A stretch of 64,000 bases of DNA, from positions 1-64,000 of the forward strand of contig DASYYH010000020.1 of NCBI GenBank assembly GCA_035934015.1, read 5' to 3'. Of the stretch, positions 8,474 to 16,730 are shown one piece after another; positions within the stretch are counted from its first letter, which is position 1, and each line of letters begins with the position of its first letter. This DNA comes from Candidatus Acidiferrales bacterium. GTDB taxonomy: Bacteria; Acidobacteriota; Terriglobia; Acidiferrales; UBA7541. The translations under genes were made by a program, and so were the position numbers. The notes beneath the pieces are model-generated. The model was given only the letters and a program-made list of their open reading frames with translations. It did not search any database and had not been told where the DNA came from.

Positions 8474-9805
8474 ATGAATGCGCGCGACACCGCCGAACGG
8501 ATTTGCGCAAGACTGCGCGAGGCAGGCTATCAAGCGCTGCTCGTGGGCGGCTGCGTGCGGGATCTCATTTTGGGGCGAGAGCCGGCCGATTATGACGTGG
8601 CGACGGATGCGACGCCAGAACGCGTGCTGGAGCTTTTTCCAGGCAGCCTGGCGGTGGGAGCCCAGTTTGGTGTCGTGATTGTGGTGGAAGGCGCGGTGCA
8701 GGTGGAAGTTGCGACGTTTCGCGCCGATTTGGGCTATGAAGACGGGCGGCATCCGGTCCGCGTGGAATTTTCTTCTTCACCGAAACAAGATGCACTGCGG
8801 CGAGACTTCACGATCAATGGGCTGATGATGGATCCGCGCGACGGGCGCGTGCTGGATTTTGTCAAAGGGCAGGAAGATCTGCAGGCGCGGATCATCCGTG
8901 CGATTGGAGATCCCAAGAGACGATTTGAAGAAGACAAACTGCGGATGGTTCGCGCCATCCGGTTCGCGTCGCGCTTCGGTTACTCCATTGAAGAAAGCAC
9001 GCATGCAGCGATCGTCTTGCGCGCGGCACAGATCTTGCAGGTGTCGCAGGAACGGCTGCGCGACGAGCTGACGAAGCTGCTGACCGAAGGCGCGGCGCGG
9101 CGGGCGTTCGAGTTGCTGGACAGCACGCATTTGCTCGAACCGCTCCTGCCGGAAATTGCGCGCATGCAAGGAGTCAAACAGCCGCCGCAATTTCATCCGG
9201 AGGGAGACGTCTGGACGCACACGCTGCTGATGCTCGAAAAGCTTCCGGCGGGCGTATCGCCGACGCTGGCATGGGGCGTGTTGCTCCACGATGTGGGCAA
9301 ACCGCCGACATTCACGCCGCCTTCAAATCCGGCGGACCGCATCCGATTCAATGAGCACGTGGAGGTGGGCGTACGGATGGCCGAGCATATCTGCCGGCGG
9401 TTTCGCTTTTCGAATGACGACACAGAACAGATCTGCGCGCTGGTGGCAAACCATATGCGGTTCAAGGATGTACAGCAGATGCGCGCGTCTACGCTTAAGC
9501 GACTCGTGCGCCTTCCGCAGTTCGAGGAGCACCTCGAACTGCACCGCATTGACTGCCTTTCGAGTCACGGCGGCCTGGAAAATTATGACTTCGTGAAGAA
9601 ATTCCTCGCACAAACGCCTCCGGAAGACGTGCGGCCGCCACGGTTGCTGACCGGCGAAAACTTAAAGGATTTAGGATACGCGCCGGGGCCGGTATTCAAG
9701 GAAATCCTGCAGGCTGTAGAGGATGCACAATTGGAGGGAGCAATCCACAGCCGGGACGAAGCGATCGAGTTCGTAAAGAGCCAATTAAGACGCAAATCCG
9801 TCTAA
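8474..9805 (+). CDS. CCA tRNA nucleotidyltransferase with HD domain
   Basis: This 443-residue protein adds or repairs the CCA 3' end of tRNAs. The class II nucleotidyltransferase head has LLVGGCVRDLILG and the catalytic DYDVATDATP. The RRDFTINGLMMD and EDKLRMVRAIRFASRF motifs, typical of CCA enzymes and poly(A) polymerases, come next. The C-terminal half holds an HD phosphohydrolase domain (H at WTHTLL, HDVGKP, and a histidine in VANHMRF). Poly(A) polymerase activity cannot be excluded from sequence. GATAAT (8462-8467) lies 6 nt before the ATG, a possible leaderless arrangement. Confidence 0.92.
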   Translation: MNARDTAERICARLREAGYQALLVGGCVRDLILGREPADYDVATDATPERVLELFPGSLAVGAQFGVVIVVEGAVQVEVATFRADLGYEDGRHPVRVEFSSSPKQDALRRDFTINGLMMDPRDGRVLDFVKGQEDLQARIIRAIGDPKRRFEEDKLRMVRAIRFASRFGYSIEESTHAAIVLRAAQILQVSQERLRDELTKLLTEGAARRAFELLDSTHLLEPLLPEIARMQGVKQPPQFHPEGDVWTHTLLMLEKLPAGVSPTLAWGVLLHDVGKPPTFTPPSNPADRIRFNEHVEVGVRMAEHICRRFRFSNDDTEQICALVANHMRFKDVQQMRASTLKRLVRLPQFEEHLELHRIDCLSSHGGLENYDFVKKFLAQTPPEDVRPPRLLTGENLKDLGYAPGPVFKEILQAVEDAQLEGAIHSRDEAIEFVKSQLRRKSV

Positions 9806-10001
9806 AGCTGGCGCATGGGCATTCCGATGATGGGCGATTGAAGATACGAGAAGAAGGGATGATTTTTTAGAAACATAAAGAAACAACTAGGGTTAGACTG
9901 AGGTGGAAAAATATTAGTATAACATGCTAAGATTTATTGATAGCTAGCCTATAGAGCGGTGTAACGCATGGGAGTGTGGATGCATCGAAGTTAAGTGGAC
10001 C

Positions 10002-10032
10002 TGCCGCCTCGGGGGAGTTTTCCGAGCCGGCA
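10002..10032 (+). promoter_or_regulatory. hairpin in the lon leader next to the ribosome site
   Basis: TGCCGCCTCGG (10002-10012) and CCGAGCCGGCA (10022-10032) pair over 11 bp with one mismatch around a 9-nt loop. The 3' arm ends exactly where the ribosome site AAGGAAGG (10032-10039) begins, upstream of the lon ATG at 10048. A TATAAC box at 9918-9923 may be the promoter. The arrangement could modulate lon translation. This is an inference; no CIRCE element is present. Confidence 0.4.
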
Positions 10033-10047
10033 AGGAAGGTTTGATTT

Positions 10048-12465
10048 ATGGTTAAAAGGCCTACAAAAACAGTCCCGGCGGAACTGCCGATTTTGCCGCT
10101 GAGAGACACGGTCTTGTTTCCCGGCGCGGTGATGCCGCTGACGGTGGGGCGAGAGAGTTCACTGGCGCTGCTGGATTCCCTGCAGGGCGACGACAAAGTG
10201 CTGGGCGTGGTGGCGCAGCTTGATCCGCGCATTGAAGATCCGGTGGGTACGGACCTGCATGCCGTGGGCACCCTGGGCAAAGTGCACAAGATGGTGCGCA
10301 CGCCCGGGGGCAATGTAGTGGTTTTCCTGGAAGGCGTGACGCGGATTCGCGTGGTTGAGATTTTGGGGATCAAACCGTTTCTGCGCGCGCGTGTGGAGGA
10401 AATGGCGGATGTAACCAATGACGTTCCGGAGGCAGAGCTGACGGCGCTCTATCGCAACTCGCAAGAGTTGTTTCGCGAAGTTGTCGCGCGGTCGTCACAG
10501 CTTTCCGATGATTTGCAAGGCGTGGCTGCGAACATGGAATCGCCAGCAGCGCTGGCGGACTTCATTGCGGGAACCTTGCCGTCGCTGACGACGCTGCTGC
10601 GGCAAGAACTTCTCGAGACGGCCAGCATTCGGCGCAGGCTGGAAACGCTGATCCGCGAGCTGACCAAGGAAAAAGAGGTTCTCGAGCTGCGCGCCAAGAT
10701 TCACGAGCAGGTGCAAGAGCAAGTGAACCAGTCGCAGCGTGAATTTCTGCTGCGCGAGCAGCTCAAGGCGATTCAAAAAGAACTGGGCGACGCGGACGAC
10801 AGCGGAGCGGAAGTTTCCGAGCTGCGCGAGAAAGTGGAATCTTCGGGGATGTCTGCGGAAGCGAAGAAAGAGTGCGAGCGCGAACTCAAACGGCTTTCGC
10901 GCATGACCCCGGCTTCCGCAGAATACATGGTTTCGCGGACGTATCTTGAATGGATGACTTCGCTGCCGTGGGCAAAAACCTCTGGCACGGAGGACATCGA
11001 CATTTCCAAAGCGCAACAGATCCTCGATGAAGATCACTACGATCTCGAGAAAGTCAAACAACGGATTCTCGATTACCTGGCGGTGAAGAAGCTACAGCCG
11101 GGGATGAAGGGTCCGATTTTGTGCTTCCTTGGGCCTCCGGGAGTGGGGAAAACTTCTCTCGGCAAGTCCATTGCACGGGCCTTGGGACGGAAATTCGTGC
11201 GCATTTCGCTCGGCGGTATGCATGACGAAGCGGAAATCCGCGGGCACCGCCGCACGTACATCGGCGCGCTGCCGGGGCAAGTCATTCAGGGAATCCGGCG
11301 CGCGGAGACGACGGACCCGGTCTGCATGCTCGACGAAGTGGACAAGCTCGGTCGCGATTTCCGCGGCGATCCCTCCGCGGCGCTGATGGAGGTGCTGGAC
11401 CCGGAGCAGAACTCGACATTCCGCGATCATTATCTGGACGTTCCGTTCGATCTCTCGAAGGTTCTGTTCATCGCCACGGCGAACTGGATGGATCCGATTC
11501 CCGAACCGCTGCGCGACCGCATGGAGATCATCGAACTTCCTGGCTACACGGAGGAAGAAAAGATTCACATCGCCAAGCGCTTCCTGGTTCCGCGCCAGTG
11601 CGCGGAAAACGGACTGAAACCGGGCGAGCAGATCGAATTCAGCGACGAAGGGCTGCGCGAAATCATCCACGGCTATACGCGAGAAGCAGGCGTGCGCAAC
11701 CTGGAGCGCGAAATTGCGACGCTCGTGCGCAAGCAGGCGCGGCGCATCGCCGAGGGCAAGACGGACAAGCTCATGGTCACGCCGGAAGTCGTGCGCGATG
11801 TGCTGGGCGTCCCCAAGATCCGCAACGAGAAAGAAGTCGAGGAGCGTGTGGCGCGGCCAGGCGTTTCGGTGGGACTGGTGTGGACACCGGTGGGCGGAGA
11901 TATCGTCTTCATCGAAGCGAGCACGATGCGCGGCGGAAAGCAGTTCACGATGACCGGGCACCTGGGCGAAGTGATGCAGGAGTCCATGCGCGCGGCGCTA
12001 TCGTGGGTGCGGTCGAACGCCGAGATGTACGGCATCGATCCGGACTTTTTCCGCAAGCAGGACTTGCACATCCACGTGCCGTCGGGGGCGATTCCGAAAG
12101 ATGGGCCGTCGGCGGGCGTGGCGATGGTGACGGCGCTCGTGAGCCTGCTGAGCGGACATGCAGTGCGGCCGCGGGTGGCCATGACTGGAGAGATTTCGCT
12201 CACGGGAGTCGTTCTGCCGGTGGGTGGGATCAAGGAAAAAGTGCTGGGCGCGAAGCGGGCGGGAATCAAAGAAGTGATCCTTCCCGCGGAAAACGAGGCG
12301 AACGTGAGCGAGGATCTGCCCACTGAACTGCTGGGAGATTTGCAGATTCACTGCGTGCACAACATCGACGAAGCGCTGCGCATCGCCCTCGGGCCGATCG
12401 AGCCGTGGGCGCAGCCGGTATCCGCGCCGCGCGAGAAGCGGCCAGCAGCAAGCCCGGTTCACTGA
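10048..12465 (+). CDS. lon: ATP-dependent Lon protease
   Basis: Lon (805 residues) is a cytoplasmic homohexameric AAA+ protease that degrades misfolded and regulatory proteins. The LON substrate domain covers residues 1-205. A coiled linker (about 205-300) leads to the AAA+ module, with Walker A GPPGVGKT near 361 and Walker B VCMLDEVDKLG. The C-terminal protease domain has the Ser-Lys dyad: Ser near 688 in KDGPSAGVAM and Lys in GGIKEKVLGA. Length is normal for bacterial Lon. AAGGAAGG gives strong initiation, and a terminator follows 36 bp after the stop codon. Confidence 0.98.
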   Translation: MVKRPTKTVPAELPILPLRDTVLFPGAVMPLTVGRESSLALLDSLQGDDKVLGVVAQLDPRIEDPVGTDLHAVGTLGKVHKMVRTPGGNVVVFLEGVTRIRVVEILGIKPFLRARVEEMADVTNDVPEAELTALYRNSQELFREVVARSSQLSDDLQGVAANMESPAALADFIAGTLPSLTTLLRQELLETASIRRRLETLIRELTKEKEVLELRAKIHEQVQEQVNQSQREFLLREQLKAIQKELGDADDSGAEVSELREKVESSGMSAEAKKECERELKRLSRMTPASAEYMVSRTYLEWMTSLPWAKTSGTEDIDISKAQQILDEDHYDLEKVKQRILDYLAVKKLQPGMKGPILCFLGPPGVGKTSLGKSIARALGRKFVRISLGGMHDEAEIRGHRRTYIGALPGQVIQGIRRAETTDPVCMLDEVDKLGRDFRGDPSAALMEVLDPEQNSTFRDHYLDVPFDLSKVLFIATANWMDPIPEPLRDRMEIIELPGYTEEEKIHIAKRFLVPRQCAENGLKPGEQIEFSDEGLREIIHGYTREAGVRNLEREIATLVRKQARRIAEGKTDKLMVTPEVVRDVLGVPKIRNEKEVEERVARPGVSVGLVWTPVGGDIVFIEASTMRGGKQFTMTGHLGEVMQESMRAALSWVRSNAEMYGIDPDFFRKQDLHIHVPSGAIPKDGPSAGVAMVTALVSLLSGHAVRPRVAMTGEISLTGVVLPVGGIKEKVLGAKRAGIKEVILPAENEANVSEDLPTELLGDLQIHCVHNIDEALRIALGPIEPWAQPVSAPREKRPAASPVH

Positions 12466-12500
12466 GCACAAAAAAATAAGCGGAAGCGTTGCATAATGAG

Positions 12501-12537
12501 GAGCCCGGAGGACGTTTGCCGGGCTCTTCCTTTTTTT
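12501..12537 (+). terminator. rho-independent terminator of lon
   Basis: GAGCCCGG (12501-12508) and CCGGGCTC (12519-12526) form a perfect 8-bp GC-rich stem, followed by TTCC and seven T residues. It ends only 10 bp before the next predicted start codon. Confidence 0.9.
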
Positions 12538-12547
12538 AACAGAGTTC

Positions 12548-13333
12548 ATGGGAGTCTTCTTGGCGTCGCGAAAGCACAAGCTTCGACGTAAACGCGCGCT
12601 GCGCACAAAGCGCACGGGGCGCATGCGAAAACGATCTCCCTCGAAGAGAATCTCTCCACGGAAAGTCAAAGCGCGAAAGCCTGCAAAGCGAAAAACAGAA
12701 TTGCACCAGCGGGGATTGCCCGCGAAACGCAAGGTGCGCGCGGCAGCTTTGCTTCGTCCACGGCAGGTGGCGATTCGCGCGCAGGAAACGGCGTTTTCGG
12801 TGCTGGCGGCGCTGGACCGCGGCGGGCTCGTGCCGGAATTCTTGCGGCGATACGCCATCGAAAACCAGCGGCCCGGGCGCATCGCCAATCCGCTGCGCTA
12901 CCGCGAACTGGTTGAAACGGTTCGCCGGGAAGCGTTGCTGGTTCTGGCACTACAGATCGACGATGAAATGCCGCAACGGCTTGGCGTGCGCATCGCACAA
13001 AAAATTACTCCCGCACAAAAGGAGCTGGTGAACCTCTTCCGCGATGAGTTTTTCGTAACGCTGGGCCGCAGCCTCAACTGGGGGGACGAGGAATTTCAAG
13101 CGTTTTGCAATGACCTTGAACTTTACCTTTCGCTGCGCGCGGCTGTGGCGCGGTCTTCGCGACATCGAGAAGCTTCGACTCCACCCGCCGGGCCGTTCGC
13201 CGACCGCTGCGGATTCCTGATTGACGCGCCGATGCTCGACCAAGGGCGGCGAGCCGCTGCGCGATTCGAAGCGGAACTGATTGCCACAGCCTCGCGAGTC
13301 CTGAAGAAAATCTTCTCCCAGCGCGGTTTCTGA
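12548..13333 (+). CDS. hypothetical protein with basic N-terminal tail
   Basis: I do not recognise this 261-residue protein. Residues 1-65 are extremely rich in Lys and Arg and resemble a nucleic-acid-binding disordered tail. The rest is predicted to be mostly helical, with no membrane segment, cysteine cluster or recognised motif. The ATG at 12548 sits just behind the lon terminator and has only weak ribosome-site character, so the true start might be the ATG at 12623. CATAAT at 12492-12497 could be a -10 box, which would place the lon terminator hairpin in this gene's leader. Confidence 0.65.
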   Translation: MGVFLASRKHKLRRKRALRTKRTGRMRKRSPSKRISPRKVKARKPAKRKTELHQRGLPAKRKVRAAALLRPRQVAIRAQETAFSVLAALDRGGLVPEFLRRYAIENQRPGRIANPLRYRELVETVRREALLVLALQIDDEMPQRLGVRIAQKITPAQKELVNLFRDEFFVTLGRSLNWGDEEFQAFCNDLELYLSLRAAVARSSRHREASTPPAGPFADRCGFLIDAPMLDQGRRAAARFEAELIATASRVLKKIFSQRGF

Positions 13334-13395
13334 ACCGTAATCTCACCTGTCCGAAAGAACAAATGACTCATTGACGTCGCCCGAGCTGTTGACCA

Positions 13396-13423
13396 TTGGC
13401 TGAGGCAAGGAATCCGCTATGCT
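13396..13423 (+). promoter_or_regulatory. promoter of the GT2 gene
   Basis: TTGGCT (13396-13401) and TATGCT (13418-13423) are separated by 16 bp. The -10 box ends 8 nt before the ATG at 13432, so the transcript is probably leaderless or nearly so. Confidence 0.4.
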
Positions 13424-13431
13424 GAGGGCAG

Positions 13432-14625
13432 ATGCTGACGCTTTTCTACATTCTCGTCTGGCAGCAGATCGCACAGGGCCTGGTCTCGCTATGGGACGGC
13501 TGGAAATGGTTCACATCGGTACGCGGGCGGCTGACCGCGCATTCGGGCTTTTATGCTCCTCGCGTGGCCGTGATTTGCCCATGCAAAGGGTCGGAGACCG
13601 GCCTAGAGCCTAATCTTTCGGCGCTGGTGAATTTTGACTATCCGACGTACGAGGTTTTCTTTGTGGTGGCGAGCGCGCTGGATCCGGCGCGGATGGTCAT
13701 TGACCGCGTTTCCGCGACTGCCAAAAAACCGACGCACATTCTTGTCGCCGGATCGCCCAAGGAATGCGGCGAAAAGGTGAACAATTTGCGCGCGGGAGTG
13801 CGTGAAGCAGGCGACAAGTTCGACGTGTATGTTTTTGTGGATTCCGATGCGCGGCTTTCGCGCGGATGGCTGACGCACCTGGTCGCGCCGCTGGCCGATG
13901 CGCACGCGGGCGCGGCCACGACGTATCGCTGGCTTTTCCCGAACCACGGAGGTTTTGCCAGCGCGCTGCTTTCCACGTGGAACGCGGCGATCGCCACGCA
14001 GCTCGGCGACCACGACCACAATTTCTGCTGGGGCGGGGGCACGGCCATACGCCGCGAAGCATTCACAAAAGCCGGTATTCTCGAAGCATGGCAAGGCGCC
14101 GTGAGCGACGATTGGGCGGTCACAGCGGCACTGGAGCGCGCCGGACTGCGTATTCTTTTCGTGCCGGAATGCCTGGCGCCAACACTCGTGGACGTCAATC
14201 CGGAGCAACTTATCGAATTTACGAACCGGCAGATGATCCTGACGCGCGTTTATTCACCGCGACGCTGGGGAATGGCGGCGCTCACGCATCTTTCATACTG
14301 CGTTACGGTGCTTTTTTCGATCTTCTTTATTTTCTATCGCATGCTCACGGGCGATTCCTGGACGGGGATTCTGCTGCTGGCGTTTTTTGTGGTCCTGCTA
14401 GCCGCGGGCAAAGGCGCGATGCGCGCCGTGGCGATTCAAGACCTGCTGCACGAATGGCGCTCGAAATGCGAAAGCTGGAGCTGGGCGTGGATCGCGCTTG
14501 CGCCGGTCGTGCCATTTCTCTTCCTTTGGAACTTCTCCATCTCTGCGTTTGAGCGCCAGATTCGCTGGCGCGGCGTGCGCTATGAGCTCATCTCCGAGAC
14601 GCAGACGCGCGTCCTTTCGCACTAG
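13432..14625 (+). CDS. GT2 glycosyltransferase, ceramide-glucosyltransferase/HpnI-like
   Basis: This 397-residue membrane glycosyltransferase transfers a sugar from a nucleotide donor, probably to a lipid. An N-terminal hydrophobic segment is followed by a GT-A domain with VICPCKGSE, the metal-binding DSDAR, GGGTAIRREAF and the acidic SDDWAVTAAL. A Q-x-x-x-R-like NRQMILTRVYSPRRW element stands where processive and ceramide-type enzymes have QxxRW. Three hydrophobic segments close the protein (about 280-300, 310-325 and 350-370). Family resemblance is to ceramide glucosyltransferase and hopanoid HpnI. No hopanoid or sphingolipid genes are nearby, so the acceptor is unknown. Confidence 0.85.
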   Translation: MLTLFYILVWQQIAQGLVSLWDGWKWFTSVRGRLTAHSGFYAPRVAVICPCKGSETGLEPNLSALVNFDYPTYEVFFVVASALDPARMVIDRVSATAKKPTHILVAGSPKECGEKVNNLRAGVREAGDKFDVYVFVDSDARLSRGWLTHLVAPLADAHAGAATTYRWLFPNHGGFASALLSTWNAAIATQLGDHDHNFCWGGGTAIRREAFTKAGILEAWQGAVSDDWAVTAALERAGLRILFVPECLAPTLVDVNPEQLIEFTNRQMILTRVYSPRRWGMAALTHLSYCVTVLFSIFFIFYRMLTGDSWTGILLLAFFVVLLAAGKGAMRAVAIQDLLHEWRSKCESWSWAWIALAPVVPFLFLWNFSISAFERQIRWRGVRYELISETQTRVLSH

Positions 14626-14640
14626 ATTCAGATTCAAAGT

Positions 14641-15426
14641 TCAGCGCGCAATGCTGCTGAGAAATGGGTAGTGCTCCGCAGCGGCCATGAAAAAAAGCAT
14701 CGGAAACGAAAGCCAGAATGCCGTGCGCGAAGCGAAGCTCGCAAACTCCATCATCTTGGCCGCTTTCCCCGGAATGGGTGTGCCGTTTTCGGCGTTGGCG
14801 CGCGTCCACTGAATCATGCGCTTCTGCACGCGCCAGACGATGCCCCAGACGTTCATCATCATGATCAGCCCCAAACCTCCGCCGATGCTGATGGAGAGAT
14901 GCGCGTTGGACACGCTGGAACCGGCATTCCACTCCAGCATCAGCCACGATGCCGCAACAACGACCACAGCGATCAGCATTGCACGCAGCCAGCCGCTCCC
15001 GGCTGGCCAATTCAGTGGCATTTGCAGAGCGTAGACGACGGCGTAAGCGAGAATCCAAACCAGGAACCATTCGCCGAACCAGCGCCACAGAAGGCCCGGA
15101 TCACCGGCATTGTCGGCATCGGCTTGAAGCAGAATCGTGTAGTAACGCAGACCGACAAGAACGGTTACGAGAGCGGACCAGCGGAACCACGCCATCCCGC
15201 GAGATATCAGCGCAGGATAAATTTTTGAACGCGTGGCGCTGTCGAGAGTTTTCATAGCCGGCGTGCCGACCAGATTGAAAAAGTAGAGCAGGCCAATCCA
15301 CAGGATGCCGGACACGATGTGGATCCAACGCAGGACGATTTCTTCGTTGGAAGTGGCGTTTTCGGGAAAGCTGAAGTGGGGATGAAATGCGATGGGATGA
15401 AATGCCAGCGAACTCGCAGCGATCAT
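14641..15426 (-). CDS. PuuD/urate-oxidase-N-like multi-pass membrane protein
   Basis: This is a 261-residue integral membrane protein. The segment WIHIVSGILWIGLLYFFNL and the later MPLNWPAGSG and MMNVWGIVWRVQKR regions resemble the membrane domain of PuuD-type urate hydroxylases. Six or seven hydrophobic segments are visible. The cytochrome c domain of full-length PuuD, with its CxxCH haem motif, is absent, so urate oxidation is doubtful. The start at 15426 is supported by GGAGGA. It is convergent with the glycosyltransferase (15 bp apart) and 53 bp downstream of queG, possibly in the same transcript. Confidence 0.72.
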   Translation of the reverse strand: MIAASSLAFHPIAFHPHFSFPENATSNEEIVLRWIHIVSGILWIGLLYFFNLVGTPAMKTLDSATRSKIYPALISRGMAWFRWSALVTVLVGLRYYTILLQADADNAGDPGLLWRWFGEWFLVWILAYAVVYALQMPLNWPAGSGWLRAMLIAVVVVAASWLMLEWNAGSSVSNAHLSISIGGGLGLIMMMNVWGIVWRVQKRMIQWTRANAENGTPIPGKAAKMMEFASFASRTAFWLSFPMLFFMAAAEHYPFLSSIAR

Positions 15427-15479
15427 GATTCCTCCAAAAAGGCGTACTATCGCCAGTGCAAAATAGTCTAAAAATTCCG

Positions 15480-16658
15480 CTAAGACAATCCATCCGAGCG
15501 CGGCGCGGAATCTCGCAAACGCAATTGTTCGAGCGCCCAGCGAGCATGCTCGGCGATGATTGCATCCTCCAATTTGGAAAGCGCTTCCAGCCGCGCGGAG
15601 ATTCCGGCGAACGCGGGACTTTTGCGGGTCAGATGCGAATTCCCGGCGGCGATACAGGCATTGCGGATCAGACCGCGAAACTTGGCGCGCTTCACGGGAC
15701 TGCCGTGAAGGGCGATTCGATATTCTTCTTCGGTCAGCGAAAGCAGCCAATCAAGGCGTGGAGCAAGGAGCGTTTCGGAAGAACCCGGTGAAACGGCGCG
15801 CGGCTGAAATTCAGGAATCGTGGCTGCGGGCGCTCTGCGATTCCACGGACAAACATCCTGACAAATATCGCAGCCGAAGACCATCGATCCCATGGAAGCG
15901 CGGAATTCCTGAGGAATCGGGCCGCGAAGCTCAATGGTCAAGTACGCAATGCACCGGCGCGCATCGAGGACATAAGGCTCGACGAAAGCGTTCGTCGGGC
16001 AGGCATCAATGCAGCGGCTGCACGTGCCGCACATGTCGCGCGGCGGCGCCTCGGCCGGCGCCAGACTGGGAGTCAATTCAAGATCCGTGAGAATGACGCC
16101 CAGGAAAAGCCACGAGCCCATGCGCTGATTGATGAGACAGGTATTTTTCGCCAGCCAGCCGAGGCCCGCGTATTTCGCGGCAACACGTTCGAGAACCGGA
16201 CCTGTGTCCACATATTCGCGCGCAAGAAAATCCTCGCCGAATTCGGCGCGCATCCAGGCTAGAAGAGTTTTGAGTTTGGGGCCAAGGACATGGTGATAAT
16301 CGCTTCCCCATGCGTAGCGCGAAATCCAACCGCGAGGACTGTCAGCGTTTGCTTCGCTGCCAGCGCCCGCCGAAGCGGAATCTGCGGCAATGGCTGTCGA
16401 ATATGGCGCCGCGGTATTATAGTTCAACGCGCAGACAATCACGGAGCGTGCGCCGGGCACGACGACTTCCGCGTGCATGCGCCGGTCATCCTGCAAATAA
16501 TGCATCTCGCCCGCGTAGCCCCGCGCGAGCCATTCGGGCAGCTTTTGCAGCTCGGGAAATTCTTCCGCACGCGCAACGCCGCACAAATCGAATCCAATGG
16601 TTCGCGCCTGCTCGATAAGGCGCTCGGTCCTTTCGCCGCGCATGGCTTTTGCCAGCAT
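15480..16658 (-). CDS. queG: epoxyqueuosine reductase
   Basis: QueG (about 392 residues) carries out the last step of queuosine tRNA modification, reducing epoxyqueuosine to queuosine with cobalamin and two [4Fe-4S] clusters. Visible landmarks are ARSVIVCALNY, the SRYAWGSDYHHVLG substrate region, DTGPVLERVAAKYAGLGW, and two ferredoxin-like clusters: CGTCSRCIDACP and CDICQDVCPWN. A HEAT-like C-terminal region follows. Starts at 16658 and 16643 are both possible and neither has a clear ribosome site. A serine/alanine-rich insertion (about 95-115) is unusual. It is divergent from the gene at 16731. The cobO product at 41519 acts in the corrinoid supply that QueG needs. Confidence 0.95.
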   Translation of the reverse strand: MLAKAMRGERTERLIEQARTIGFDLCGVARAEEFPELQKLPEWLARGYAGEMHYLQDDRRMHAEVVVPGARSVIVCALNYNTAAPYSTAIAADSASAGAGSEANADSPRGWISRYAWGSDYHHVLGPKLKTLLAWMRAEFGEDFLAREYVDTGPVLERVAAKYAGLGWLAKNTCLINQRMGSWLFLGVILTDLELTPSLAPAEAPPRDMCGTCSRCIDACPTNAFVEPYVLDARRCIAYLTIELRGPIPQEFRASMGSMVFGCDICQDVCPWNRRAPAATIPEFQPRAVSPGSSETLLAPRLDWLLSLTEEEYRIALHGSPVKRAKFRGLIRNACIAAGNSHLTRKSPAFAGISARLEALSKLEDAIIAEHARWALEQLRLRDSAPRSDGLS

Positions 16659-16730
16659 GAAACTATCATGCACTAAAATTCGCGTGGCTGCTCTGGAATG
16701 CCTCGCCGAGCGTTGATACAATTCGCAGAT

